From: Alcaligenes parafaecalis
GTDB lineage: Bacteria; Pseudomonadota; Gammaproteobacteria; Burkholderiales; Burkholderiaceae_B
Reading direction: 5' to 3'
Assembly (NCBI RefSeq): GCF_026344135.1
Contig: NZ_JAPKNA010000005.1
Span: 248,001 to 312,000, forward strand
Length of the DNA stretch: 64,000 bases
A program made the translations under genes and the position numbers. The notes beneath the pieces are model-generated. The model was not told where the DNA came from, searched no databases, and was given only the letters and a program-made list of their open reading frames with translations. Below, piece after piece: positions 45,201 to 53,071 of this stretch (the first letter of the stretch is position 1; each line of letters starts with the position of its first letter).

Positions 45201-45547
45201 ATCTGGACTCCAGTCGTCAAAACGCCTTGCAGGCTTCTATCGGTCTGGCCCTGCGTCAAAACTGGAATTTAAGCCAGGATCGTCAACTGCAAACGTCCTT
45301 GTCGGTAGCTTGGGAGCAGGCTTTGCTAAGCCGTAATCAAACCCAGGAAGCGGCCTTTGCCAGTGCCCAATCTGTGGGTTTTGATGGTCGTTATGCACGT
45401 GTGGATCGCCATGCTTTGTCGCTGGGAACCAGCATCAACTTGCAGCAATCCGAGCGCCTGCGTTTAGGGCTGTCGGCCAGCACCCGTTTATTAGACGATA
45501 GCCGTGCCGATATAAACGGCAAATTGTTCCTGAACTGGATGTTCTGA
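42245..45547 (+). CDS. Autotransporter with zincin-like metalloprotease motif in the passenger
   Basis: Type V secreted protein of about 1100 residues. A signal peptide (about 1-24) is followed by a passenger with a zinc-protease motif AVIFHELAHALGIGN (HExxH at about 177-181, third ligand position Asn) and a possible Met-turn RNVMTPWALS. Then comes a beta-helix region rich in GxN repeats (about 330-640) and a C-terminal beta-barrel (about 830-1100) ending NWMF. Barrel strands include SLGVHGNANEQRVN and FSLGVQTGYNWALGENGS. An in-frame start 25 codons upstream exists, but the ATG at 42245 gives the signal sequence directly. The passenger stretch is more AT-rich than its neighbours. Confidence 0.88.
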   Translation: MDVKIKALLGPTLLALSWANSIHAYTSEFILNKQGQRAFELRTYGPNDRSYDLSSLHIPQRISPRNIDENGRMKIRAALDRWAEILNLPQGYTPAVINLGTMNVQNANAYGTNLTMPSHPNLVISALQARLAGLLRGAANNPDAVIGVGTLDLDSGPVTPSQLPLTRQVDYSAVIFHELAHALGIGNTVENRQATNTSSPAPYFRNVMTPWALSLRDDHGRAASPGQRILCSVCSTSYDPRAFDLRQDKGYFTGNNVQAVLNGAMPGLPVSILRFHEAPRYGVDTDYMAHIELRNSLMSHQTYRNYVNLMEAEIAALQDIGLNIDRRNFFGYSVYNNGITLNNTNGYFARNKDKTGYLPGQYNTATQGLGLHIYGERNTIIQSADLLSAGPGGIGVRIDGSENTLIIPKNTRIHAHGWYGRGLQLSYGRHHNIIQQGEVRASGVDGIGVLFDFGQNAMGNDNESRGSWWYQSKSSPLPMPEALKGALISNYNLSGVLSGQKAAIYIAENAWVNNINIMQGAQITGDITSAYNRRDANQKLLLTNISFGLKANEFGQASNAADPNFQLRYDGNINGPNNLFVVIAGGVTSLNGKYDVYGMRVNQGATLSGNAQLTVNREYNLTNNGTISPGNSYGSLTIEGNFIQGPEGRILVEASPTQNDHLDIQGVAQLDGELQVVLQPDWYQNGWTLNQDKVFTANQTQGQFTLLSTTLASPTLGVEITSNNWTVGRKQDAYAQYATSPNAAAVGTSLAQASSGNQSLAAVYQALDFSRADGSDIGLALDQLSAGAYAAQTAASLRREQLVSEQLRQTDGINKSGWQSFIQTYGGRYHWQLGSNDVDHRSETYGVMLGAEHRAEGSDWSLGVHGNANEQRVNVDAPFQAKSKLTGLGLGVHARYRGYSQEGWNGLAQLRVGIEQGKMNRNISFSGYQARPSSDWTGHTFSLGVQTGYNWALGENGSIGPVLALDYLHYRRPGLEESGDAASRLHLDSSRQNALQASIGLALRQNWNLSQDRQLQTSLSVAWEQALLSRNQTQEAAFASAQSVGFDGRYARVDRHALSLGTSINLQQSERLRLGLSASTRLLDDSRADINGKLFLNWMF

Positions 45548-45563
45548 ACGCCCTGAAATGTAA

Positions 45564-45586
45564 GAGGCCGACTGTTAGTCGGCCTC
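45564..45586 (+). terminator. Hairpin after the autotransporter, overlapping the end of the FecR-like gene
   Basis: Ten-base perfect stem (45564-45573 with 45577-45586) and a 3-base loop, followed by a short T stretch. The FecR-like gene stop codon (45575-45577) lies in the loop, so the same bases serve both convergent genes. Confidence 0.65.
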
Positions 45587-46327
45587 ATTTGGAGATACTG
45601 GAGCGGGCTGAACCCGTTTCATTCCAGACCATCGATCCACATCAATATGCTGACCGGGGATCAGCACCCGAATCTGTCGACGCCACCAGGTGCCACTGGA
45701 AACCTCAACCGAGCCGGTATCCACCGCAAACTTCATTTGGTTGTTGTCCAGAAAGGCGGTGAACTGTCCTTTACTACTACGGGCCTGGGCAAAACTGGTA
45801 AAGACCGTCACGCTCTTTTGGGTCGGATCAGCAAGCAGAAGCTGCACCTGACCCCGTAAAAGCTGCACATTCAGCCTGTCCTCGTACTCGCGGATCTCAA
45901 TAGCGGAATCGGGGCCCAGTTGCACCACAGAACCATCCATAAACCGCTGCTCCAGCATTTGTGCGCCAGAGACCACATGCTGTTCTCGCACCACACGTTC
46001 AGGCCAGGAAAAAAATACCGTAAACGCCAAGGCCAAGACCAACAAACCGGCCAGCACACTGCGGTAATAAGGCTTGAGCAAAACCACTTTCTCTTCCGAG
46101 TTAGCCAATAAACGGCGTATCTCATGCTCGGGGGCGTCCAGGCTGGCGTCACAAAAATAACAAATGTATCGATACGAGCGTTCATTTTCAGGATTGTCAC
46201 GACGCCAATCCTCGAATTCCCGTAATTCTGCAGCAGTGGCCTCGCCGGAGTTCAAGCGAGTAAACCAATAAGCGGCCTGCGCGTGAGCCTGCGTATGCTC
46301 CAGCAGCTCCCCTTGATATGTCGTCAT
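45575..46327 (-). CDS. FecR-like anti-sigma/transmembrane signalling protein (orphan)
   Basis: Protein of 250 residues. An N-terminal DUF4880-type domain (AAYWFTRLNSGEATAAELRE, FEDWRRDNPENERSY) is followed by one membrane helix (about 88-110) and a periplasmic FecR domain (GAQMLEQRFMDGSVVQLGPD, LRGQVQLLLAD). FecR proteins pass a signal from a TonB receptor to an ECF sigma factor. Neither a sigma gene nor a receptor is adjacent, which is unusual. It converges with the autotransporter gene. Confidence 0.85.
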   Translation of the reverse strand: MTTYQGELLEHTQAHAQAAYWFTRLNSGEATAAELREFEDWRRDNPENERSYRYICYFCDASLDAPEHEIRRLLANSEEKVVLLKPYYRSVLAGLLVLALAFTVFFSWPERVVREQHVVSGAQMLEQRFMDGSVVQLGPDSAIEIREYEDRLNVQLLRGQVQLLLADPTQKSVTVFTSFAQARSSKGQFTAFLDNNQMKFAVDTGSVEVSSGTWWRRQIRVLIPGQHIDVDRWSGMKRVQPAPVSPNEAD

Positions 46328-46608
46328 AGCGGCATCTAACCTTGTTCAGTTACGCCAGCAATAGGGTGGTTTCAGTACGGCGGATTGTCCCTTCCGCCCA
46401 ATACTAAAACCTTAGGAAACGAAACCAGTAGCCACCAACTCTCTAGCTGTCTACCTTTGAAAACGATGCGTTTTTATTTTATACAATCGCTTCAAATGCT
46501 TACATTAACTCAAATTGACCCAATCAAAACAAATTCGCCTTATTTAATTACACTCACCACAAAAAAAATGCAGATTACAGGTAAAAAAACCCGAAATCAG
46601 GCCGTTAA
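46328..46608. other. AT-rich intergenic region upstream of the FecR-like gene
   Basis: This 281-base gap between two leftward genes holds the FecR-like promoter and a very A-rich stretch (about 46490-46590). No gene or clear terminator is seen. Confidence 0.5.
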
Positions 46609-47634
46609 CTAGTGAAAACCGTCCAAAATTTGGCCGCTAAGCAGGTCATGGGCTTGCTCTTTGTTCTGATCCGATTCGCCCCCACCAGGCAATACCATTT
46701 TCAATAAAAGTGGCCACTGCGGGTAAAAACGATAGTTAGGTGTCGAAACCCGTGTACCGGCCGGATAGGTAAATCCACCGAATTGAATTTCCCGAGCCAA
46801 TTGAGCGTGCAAGAGATAAAGCAGATCTTTATTTTTATCGACTGAGAAATATGCGCGCTCCAGGGGCAAATTCCATGCATGCACCTGTAGACCCTCTGCC
46901 TCAACACGCAGCATCCAGCGGTCCTGATCCCGCTCCCCATTGGTATACAAGGTCCCATCGGGTCTGGCCTGAACCAAGGTACCTGCAGGCAGATCCAGTA
47001 CAAAATCCGGGGCCGTACTCATATTGGCTGCCGCGGCATAAGGGCTCCAGCCGGTGATCTGATTACCTTTGGCCAAAAAGCAACTCACAAAACGAAAACC
47101 GCCTTCAGTCACAGGATCCTGTTCCATTTCAAGCACTTGGCTGCCATCGCATTGCCAGCCCTCCAGTTCCGTATCACGTGCCAGATGCAATTTCCAACTG
47201 GAGTTCTGCAAATCGGGGCGGGGGCGCTCGAAAGACAATACAGGAGCATGCCCCACCATGACCGGCTCAGGAAAGCGGGCCCAGGACACACTGTCCGGAT
47301 CCCCCCACACCTGCAACTCCAGCTCCGTCCCCGTCGGCATATCGACTCCGGCAAAACGGCCCGGCTCTTTTAAAACATGCTGACGACTGGCCAGCTCTTC
47401 CCGCTGTGCTTTGTCGTACTGATACATGTCCCATTGAAAAAGGCTGAAGACACCTGCCAAAGCCAACACAGGAACTAAAAACAGGATGCGCGGCCAAGGG
47501 TTTTTCTTAAAATTTGCCCGGCGTTGAGGCTGCACGAAAAGTAAAACAACCCAGACCAGCAAGATAATCAGCGCCAGTGGTCCCAGCGTCATTATCAATA
47601 AAAGCATCAAAGAAAACGGGGCGACGGGAATCAT
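46609..47634 (-). CDS. Hypothetical membrane-anchored protein
   Basis: Protein of 341 residues with two N-terminal hydrophobic helices (about 7-33 and 47-66) and a soluble part of about 270 residues, presumably periplasmic. Repeated short beta motifs are seen (FAGVDMPTGTELELQVWGDP, FVLDLPAGTLVQARPDGTLY, FGGFTYPAGTRVSTPN), each a PAGT/PTGT turn after a strand, as in a repeated beta fold. I do not recognise the family. No obvious operon partner. Confidence 0.7.
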   Translation of the reverse strand: MIPVAPFSLMLLLIMTLGPLALIILLVWVVLLFVQPQRRANFKKNPWPRILFLVPVLALAGVFSLFQWDMYQYDKAQREELASRQHVLKEPGRFAGVDMPTGTELELQVWGDPDSVSWARFPEPVMVGHAPVLSFERPRPDLQNSSWKLHLARDTELEGWQCDGSQVLEMEQDPVTEGGFRFVSCFLAKGNQITGWSPYAAAANMSTAPDFVLDLPAGTLVQARPDGTLYTNGERDQDRWMLRVEAEGLQVHAWNLPLERAYFSVDKNKDLLYLLHAQLAREIQFGGFTYPAGTRVSTPNYRFYPQWPLLLKMVLPGGGESDQNKEQAHDLLSGQILDGFH

Positions 47635-47792
47635 AAGCGCGTAAAAACCATAAAAAGCCGCGATAAAAAACAGTCGAAATAAATAAGCAGCATGCCGTGT
47701 AACAAAGACGCCAAAACGGCAGGGCGGTAAAGCAGGGGACTGAGTACACAGGCACAGCCTGGCTGCACCTGTTTAAAACACCTTAGTGTGCC

Positions 47793-48581
47793 TTACGCCA
47801 CATTGATATGGCCTTCCATATACACAACGGCCTGGCCCTTCAAGAACACTCGATCACCACTTAAAGTGCAATCCAGTACACCGCCACGAGCCGACGCTTG
47901 ATACGCCAGCAACTGGTTCTTGCCCAGGATAGGGGCCCAGTACGGCAGCAAAGCGCAATGAGCGGACCCGGTTACCGGATCCTCTTCAATCCCATGCTCA
48001 GGAACAAAAAAGCGGCTGACAATATCAAACTGTCCCGAACCAGGTGCAGTAACAATACAGCCACCGCAATCACTGGCCAGCATCGCCGGGATATCTACCT
48101 CTACCTGGCGCACCTGCTCCTCAGACTCCAGCACCGCCAAGTGTGTGAAGTCATTGCGCCACAATTGCACAATTTTGCTTCCCAAAGCACGTTCCAATGC
48201 CGGATTGTCCGCGACTCGGGACACAGGGCGTGCCGGAAAGTCCATGACATAACTGGCCTCATCACGTCGCACCGTCAAGGCGCCGCTCAGGGTATGAAAC
48301 ACTACTTGGCTATCTTGTGGGCGCAGATACTGCAGCACGACAGCAGCACTGGCCAAGGTCGCATGTCCGCACAAGGGTACTTCTACTGTTGGTGTAAACC
48401 AGCGCAAGCGAAAGTCCTGGCCTTGCGGTACCAGAAACGCGGTTTCAGCCAGATTATTTTCTTGTGCAATCGATTGCAGCAAGACATCGTCAGGGAACTC
48501 GGACAGCAACACCACAGCGGCCGGATTGCCCGCAAACAAGGCGTCAGTAAAGGCATCGACCTGATAGATGGGTAAGCGCAT
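47793..48581 (-). CDS. PhzF family phenazine biosynthesis-like protein
   Basis: Diaminopimelate epimerase-like fold protein of 262 residues. Family blocks are YQVDAFTDALFAGNPAAVV, ENNLAETAFLV (with the conserved catalytic Glu), RWFTPTVEVPLCGHATLASA and EDPVTGSAHCALLPYW. PhzF isomerises a phenazine precursor, but no other phenazine gene is present, so the substrate here is unknown, as for YddE-type homologues. The ATG at 48581 was chosen because GGAGG precedes it; an ATG at 48596 is the alternative. Confidence 0.92.
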   Translation of the reverse strand: MRLPIYQVDAFTDALFAGNPAAVVLLSEFPDDVLLQSIAQENNLAETAFLVPQGQDFRLRWFTPTVEVPLCGHATLASAAVVLQYLRPQDSQVVFHTLSGALTVRRDEASYVMDFPARPVSRVADNPALERALGSKIVQLWRNDFTHLAVLESEEQVRQVEVDIPAMLASDCGGCIVTAPGSGQFDIVSRFFVPEHGIEEDPVTGSAHCALLPYWAPILGKNQLLAYQASARGGVLDCTLSGDRVFLKGQAVVYMEGHINVA

Positions 48582-48854
48582 TCTGCCTCCAGGCATGGAA
48601 TTCAAGATGAGTCCTCAGTATAGAAAAATAGACTCTTTGAAGGCAGGTAAATCCATGGAACAGAGGCATTGTTTTAATACCGCCCCCGCTTTCCGTTTCT
48701 TTTAAGCGCCAGACAAACTAGCCCTTTTGGCAGGCCACGTGTTTCTGTTCCATAAGCCGGACCCAGACGAGTCCAACTTAATAAACCGATGTCCGGGACT
48801 TATTGTCGCGGCTTGCGCAATTGGACACTCCGTACCGCGATGCAATTTGTGCCA

Positions 48855-49208
48855 TCAGGCATTGGCCGCCTCTAAAAGACAGGCCGAAAGACGATCAAAG
48901 TGCAGCAGGGCGGCTTGACTCAAGTCCACTTGCTTGCGACGGGTGTCTTCCGTGTCACTAAGGACAATCCAGCCTTTTTCTCGCATGGATTTGAGCCGGG
49001 TGTGAATGGTCGCGGGCGATCCCAGCCGCTCTACGGCCATGACATCGCGTACCGACAAACGCAAACAGTCTTTAGACGCCTTGGCAACCAAGATCAAGAT
49101 ACGCTCTTCAAGCGGGTCCAGACTAGGCAAGCAAGGCAAGGTATGCAGCGAATCGGCGAGCTGCAAAAAACGCATATAAATATCAGCAGGTCTGGTGGCA
49201 GTTTTCAT
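48855..49208 (-). CDS. Small winged-helix regulator, MarR-like
   Basis: Protein of 117 residues with a winged helix (about 30-100): LDPLEERILILVAKA, LSVRDVMAVERLGSPATIHT and RLKSMREKGWIVLSDTEDTR. It lacks the long dimerisation helices of full MarR proteins. It probably binds DNA; the target is unknown. A 560-base gene-free region lies upstream. Confidence 0.75.
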   Translation of the reverse strand: MKTATRPADIYMRFLQLADSLHTLPCLPSLDPLEERILILVAKASKDCLRLSVRDVMAVERLGSPATIHTRLKSMREKGWIVLSDTEDTRRKQVDLSQAALLHFDRLSACLLEAANA

Positions 49209-49769
49209 AACAAAATCTTTATTCCTTTAAAGCCGCTACCACAGCGTCTTTTTTAGAAATAAGTTCTGGTTATTATTGTTTTTATTCCATTCAGGCAAAG
49301 CAAAAAACAACGCTGCTTTATGGCCCGAGTGATTGGAATGAGTTTTTGTGCTTATCATGCACTTAAAATTAAACGCTTAAGACAGCCCCAGGATTCCAGC
49401 AGGAAAAGGGGCTTGAGTCTGGCGATTTATCTGGAATTTTATCAGATAAGCCCTTGATTTAGCTTGAACACTGCCAGGCAGACGAAGCGAAATTGTAAGA
49501 AGGTGCAGACGGACAGATAGATAGTAAGTTGCCTCACATTAAACGCTAGTTGATGGACTTAGCACAGAGAACAAAGACAGTTACAAAATACAGGCCCAAT
49601 GATATAAGCATCTTTTTCAAACTGCTTTCCGCCCGCTTGTCCCGGCAGTCACAAAACACTGCCCAAGATCTTTAGCCACACGTGTTTCAGACCGATAAAA
49701 TGGGGTGGACCGGGCCTTGAGCACCCAATGTGCCCCATCAGATCACTATAAAATCTGGAACGATAAGAA
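49209..49769. other. Gene-free region between the winged-helix gene and the dehydratase
   Basis: This 561-base stretch contains no convincing gene. It has AT-rich promoter-like DNA near 49210-49290 and a perfect 7-base inverted repeat (TTATCTG at 49427-49433 with CAGATAA at 49443-49449). The right half presumably holds the dehydratase promoter. Confidence 0.5.
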
Positions 49770-50687
49770 ATGATTCTTCACCTTGAGACACCGCTTATTT
49801 ACTCACACGCCTTAAGCGATCAGCTAGGAAAACAAATTTGGCTAAAAATGGACGCGCTGCAACCTAGCGGGTCATTCAAAATCCGGGGCATTGGCCATTT
49901 ATGCCAGCACCACGCCCAGCAGGGCAAGAAGCGCTTCATCATTTCCTCTGGTGGCAACGCGGGAATCGCCGTCGCGTACGCTGGACGTCGCTTGACCATG
50001 CCAACCCTTGTTGTCGTGCCAGAGAGCACCAGTGAGCATGCCAGACGCTTGATTCAACGGGAAAAAGCAGAGCTGCATGTCATGGGCAAGAACTGGCAGG
50101 AAGCCCACGAATACGCATTGACCCTGGTGCAGGAAGACGATGCGCTTATCCACCCATTTGATGATCCCTTGCTATGGGAGGGCCATGCCAGCTTGATCGC
50201 AGAAGTCGCGCAAATGAATGTGCAGCCAGACGCTGTACTGCTGGCAGTCGGCGGTGGCGGTTTGCTAAGCGGCGTGGCTCAAGGCCTGCGGGAGCAGGGC
50301 TGGGACAAAACCACCATTATTGCGGTCGAGACTCAAGAAACGGCCTCCCTAGGAGAGTCCGTCAAACAGCGTCAACACATCACCCTGAGCGAAGTCAGCG
50401 GCGTAGCGACCTCTTTAGCCGCGCCACGTGTCTGTGACCAAGCCTACGCAATCAGCCAATCCCATCCCACCACCTGCGTACAGGTCAGCGATGCCCAAGC
50501 TGTCAGCGCGTGTTTACGCTTTCTGACTGACCATCGCGTACTGGTGGAACCCGCATGTGGCGCGGCTTTGTCGACGCTGTACCTGGATCATGAGGCGCTG
50601 GCACCGTACCAGAACATTCTGGTCGTCGTGTGTGGAGGCAACACGATGACGCTGGAACAATTGGTGCAATGGCGGGCTACTCCCTAA
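49770..50687 (+). CDS. L-serine/threonine dehydratase (PLP, fold type II)
   Basis: Catabolic-type serine/threonine ammonia-lyase of 305 residues, without a regulatory ACT domain. The cofactor lysine is in LQPSGSFKIRGIGHL (about K37), with SSGGNAGIAVAYA for phosphate and carboxylate binding, AVGGGGLLSG, and a C-terminal VVVCGGNTM. Its size and motif spacing are like eukaryotic-type serine dehydratase, which makes pyruvate or 2-oxobutyrate. It stands alone and ends before a strong terminator. Confidence 0.88.
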   Translation: MILHLETPLIYSHALSDQLGKQIWLKMDALQPSGSFKIRGIGHLCQHHAQQGKKRFIISSGGNAGIAVAYAGRRLTMPTLVVVPESTSEHARRLIQREKAELHVMGKNWQEAHEYALTLVQEDDALIHPFDDPLLWEGHASLIAEVAQMNVQPDAVLLAVGGGGLLSGVAQGLREQGWDKTTIIAVETQETASLGESVKQRQHITLSEVSGVATSLAAPRVCDQAYAISQSHPTTCVQVSDAQAVSACLRFLTDHRVLVEPACGAALSTLYLDHEALAPYQNILVVVCGGNTMTLEQLVQWRATP

Positions 50688-50763
50688 GCCGTCATAGGAA
50701 ACTCCTAAAAACATTCAAATTTTTATTGTATTTTTCTATATAAAATCCAAGCAATAGCGATTT

Positions 50764-50806
50764 AAAAACCCCATCACATGATTTTCATATGATGGGGTTT
50801 TGTTTG
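50764..50806. terminator. Bidirectional terminator after the dehydratase
   Basis: Twelve-base stem (50765-50776 with 50790-50801) with A-runs and T-runs on both sides. It lies between two convergent genes and can serve both. Confidence 0.85.
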
Positions 50807-50859
50807 TCTTATTAGCTTGAAATTCGATCTAATTTTCAGATCAAATGAAGTAAAACATA

Positions 50860-50875
50860 TGTTTCACGTGGAACA
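50860..50875. promoter_or_regulatory. parS centromere site (outlying copy)
   Basis: TGTTTCACGTGGAACA, one base off the perfect palindromic parS. It lies in the short gap between convergent genes, 9 kb left of the parS pair near mnmG. It should be bound by the ParB encoded at 63612. Confidence 0.85.
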
Positions 50876-50893
50876 AAAGCGTCTAAAACAGCC

Positions 50894-51895
50894 TCAAAAT
50901 GGCTTTACAAGAGGCAAATCCTGACGAATCAGCGCTGAAAAATCCTGCCCCGGTTGCTGAGACAAAGCACGTGGGTTGATGTAGCCCAGTTGGCGCAGTT
51001 CATTGAAACTATGACCCGGCGCTAAAGCGTTCAGACCGTAGACATACTCTGCCAGGTAACCCGACGCCAAGACACGCCAGTCCCATGGCACACCATCCAC
51101 AATCTTGGACACCATGTCATAAACAATCGTGGTGCAGTTCGCCGTCAGCGTGTTGTAGAAACGGGGAGTCGTCTGCAACTGCTGCCCTTGCTCAACATAA
51201 GACAGAAACAGCGACTGCATGGCAGGTTTGGATAAATCCACGCTGTACATGTAGACGTCCTCACCCCGAGCATTGCTGCGGGTACGCACAATATCCTGTT
51301 CTGTCGCCGCAATCAGGCTTAACTCAAATTCCTTGAAAAACCCGCCTATCGCCGAGAAGGCCTCGTGCTTTTCTTTGCGGATCTCTACAGAGAACACCAC
51401 ATGGCGGCCGTCCTCAAAACCAAAGGACACCAACGTATGCGCAATTACCGGGCCCATCCAGTAAGACAAAAACATATCTACTGACTTGAGCGTCTGTAAA
51501 TCGTAGTTCTCGGTGATCCAGCGTTCATCAAAGTCCGTTTCACTACGCCAGGTAAAGTCGCGCACATTGTGCAAGGTCACAAGCGAACCGCGCACATCTC
51601 CGTAACTCATTCTGGCAACGTCTGGCGCCCACTCCCGTTCATTGCTGGGGGCAATACTGCTCCACCACCCGACCAATACCAGCAAGCCCAATATCTGCGG
51701 CAGCAAGAGCCAATTTTTCCCTTTGCTCAAGGCGTACAGACTCAACACAGCCAAGGCAAGCCAGCCAGCCAGTGCCAACCAGCGTCCCCAGCCCGCAGGC
51801 AACTGAAACTGCAGGGCCAAAGCCCCCCAGGCCGTAATCACCAAGACCAGTAACAGGACCAATATTGTGATCACCATCATCCCCCACCTTTTCAT
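50894..51895 (-). CDS. DUF4105 (Lnb N-terminal periplasmic domain) membrane protein
   Basis: Protein of 333 residues. Two to three N-terminal membrane helices (about 8-30, 38-55, 63-80) are followed by a DUF4105 domain with VRGSLVTLHNVRDFTWRSET, HTLVSFGFEDGRHVVFSVE, RKEKHEAFSAIGGFF and FYNTLTANCTTIVYDM (conserved Asn-Cys). DUF4105 is related to NlpC/P60-like papain-fold enzymes and acts on the outer face of the membrane; the substrate is unknown. The ATG at 51895 has GGAG upstream. A longer reading is open but lacks a ribosome site. Confidence 0.85.
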   Translation of the reverse strand: MKRWGMMVITILVLLLVLVITAWGALALQFQLPAGWGRWLALAGWLALAVLSLYALSKGKNWLLLPQILGLLVLVGWWSSIAPSNEREWAPDVARMSYGDVRGSLVTLHNVRDFTWRSETDFDERWITENYDLQTLKSVDMFLSYWMGPVIAHTLVSFGFEDGRHVVFSVEIRKEKHEAFSAIGGFFKEFELSLIAATEQDIVRTRSNARGEDVYMYSVDLSKPAMQSLFLSYVEQGQQLQTTPRFYNTLTANCTTIVYDMVSKIVDGVPWDWRVLASGYLAEYVYGLNALAPGHSFNELRQLGYINPRALSQQPGQDFSALIRQDLPLVKPF

Positions 51896-51948
51896 ACACG
51901 CTCCACATCCATCCTGAATACAGATTGCATTTGACCGTATGAACGGCC

Positions 51949-51983
51949 AAAAAAAAACCTGTGTCCACTTGAACACAGGTTTT
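51949..51983 (-). terminator. Rho-independent terminator after psd
   Basis: Eleven-base stem (51954-51964 with 51973-51983), followed on the minus strand by a run of T. It starts 20 bases after the psd stop codon. Confidence 0.9.
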
Positions 51984-52002
51984 ATTCATAAGAAAACAGG
52001 GT

Positions 52003-52851
52003 TTAGCCCTGATAGCCCATCGCCTGGCCTTGGCGAATCAGGCCTTGCGGCTGCCAATCCGCATCAAAGCGATAGCCGCTTTCTTTGGGAAATAACATGA
52101 CAACGGTCGACCCCAGCAAGAATCGTCCCATTTCCTGCCCTTTTTCCAGGGCAATGTTCTGATCCTCGTAACTCCACTCGCGGATTTTGCCATCACGCGA
52201 TGCATTCACCACGCCGTGCCATACAGTGACCATGCTGCCCACAATAGTGGCACCCACCAGCACCAGAACGAAGGGGCCTTGCTCGGAGTCGAACAGACAC
52301 ACCACACGCTCGTTACGGGCAAACAGACCAGGCACACCACGCGCTGTGGTGGGGTTAACCGAAAACAGATCGCCCGGCACATGAATCATGCGCTTGAGCA
52401 CACCATCACAAGGCATATGCACCCGGTGATAGTCCTTAGGGCTTAAATACAGGGTCGCAAACAGCCCATCCTGATAGCGGGCAGCCTCCTGGGCATCGCC
52501 CCCTAATAAAGCCGTTGTAGAGTAGCTATGGCCCTTGGCCTGGAATACCTCGGCACCCTGAATCAACCCCAACTGGCTGATGGCACCATCCACCGGGCTG
52601 ACCAACGCGGTATCCGCAATCGGACGGGCACCGGGACGCAAGGCTCGGCCAAAGAACTCGTTAAACGTCGCGTAGCTGGCTGGATCCGAATTTTCAGCCT
52701 CGCTCATGTCAACCTGGTAACGCTCAATAAAACGCTTGATCAGCCAGGTCGTACGTCCACCCATAGGCTTGGAAGCCAGGCTACCTGAAAACTCGGTCAG
52801 CGCCTGTTTAGGAAACAGATACTGAGGAAGAACCGCCAAACTGGGATGCAT
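52003..52851 (-). CDS. psd: Phosphatidylserine decarboxylase
   Basis: Inner-membrane enzyme of 282 residues that makes phosphatidylethanolamine. The self-cleavage site that creates the pyruvoyl group is RFLLGSTVVMLFPKESG (LGST, Ser about 252). Other family blocks are FNEFFGRALRPGARPI, VSPVDGAISQLG (catalytic Asp) and SPKDYHRVHMPCDG (catalytic His). Single gene with its own terminator. Confidence 0.96.
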   Translation of the reverse strand: MHPSLAVLPQYLFPKQALTEFSGSLASKPMGGRTTWLIKRFIERYQVDMSEAENSDPASYATFNEFFGRALRPGARPIADTALVSPVDGAISQLGLIQGAEVFQAKGHSYSTTALLGGDAQEAARYQDGLFATLYLSPKDYHRVHMPCDGVLKRMIHVPGDLFSVNPTTARGVPGLFARNERVVCLFDSEQGPFVLVLVGATIVGSMVTVWHGVVNASRDGKIREWSYEDQNIALEKGQEMGRFLLGSTVVMLFPKESGYRFDADWQPQGLIRQGQAMGYQG

Positions 52852-53071
52852 AAAATCAGCTCACAAACAAAACCTGCCTTGGCCGGGGGCCAAAGCGTGT
52901 ATGTCATTCAAATATCGATGTGTTTATCGCCGCACATTCTGCCGGGACGCCTATCTCAAAGGCCACCACACAACAGGAATCAGGCTGGCAACACGGGCAG
53001 GAACAAAGCGATACGCACTTGTAGCACAGGTTGCCGCCATACGACATAAAAGAGCGGACCAGCTTGTCCTG

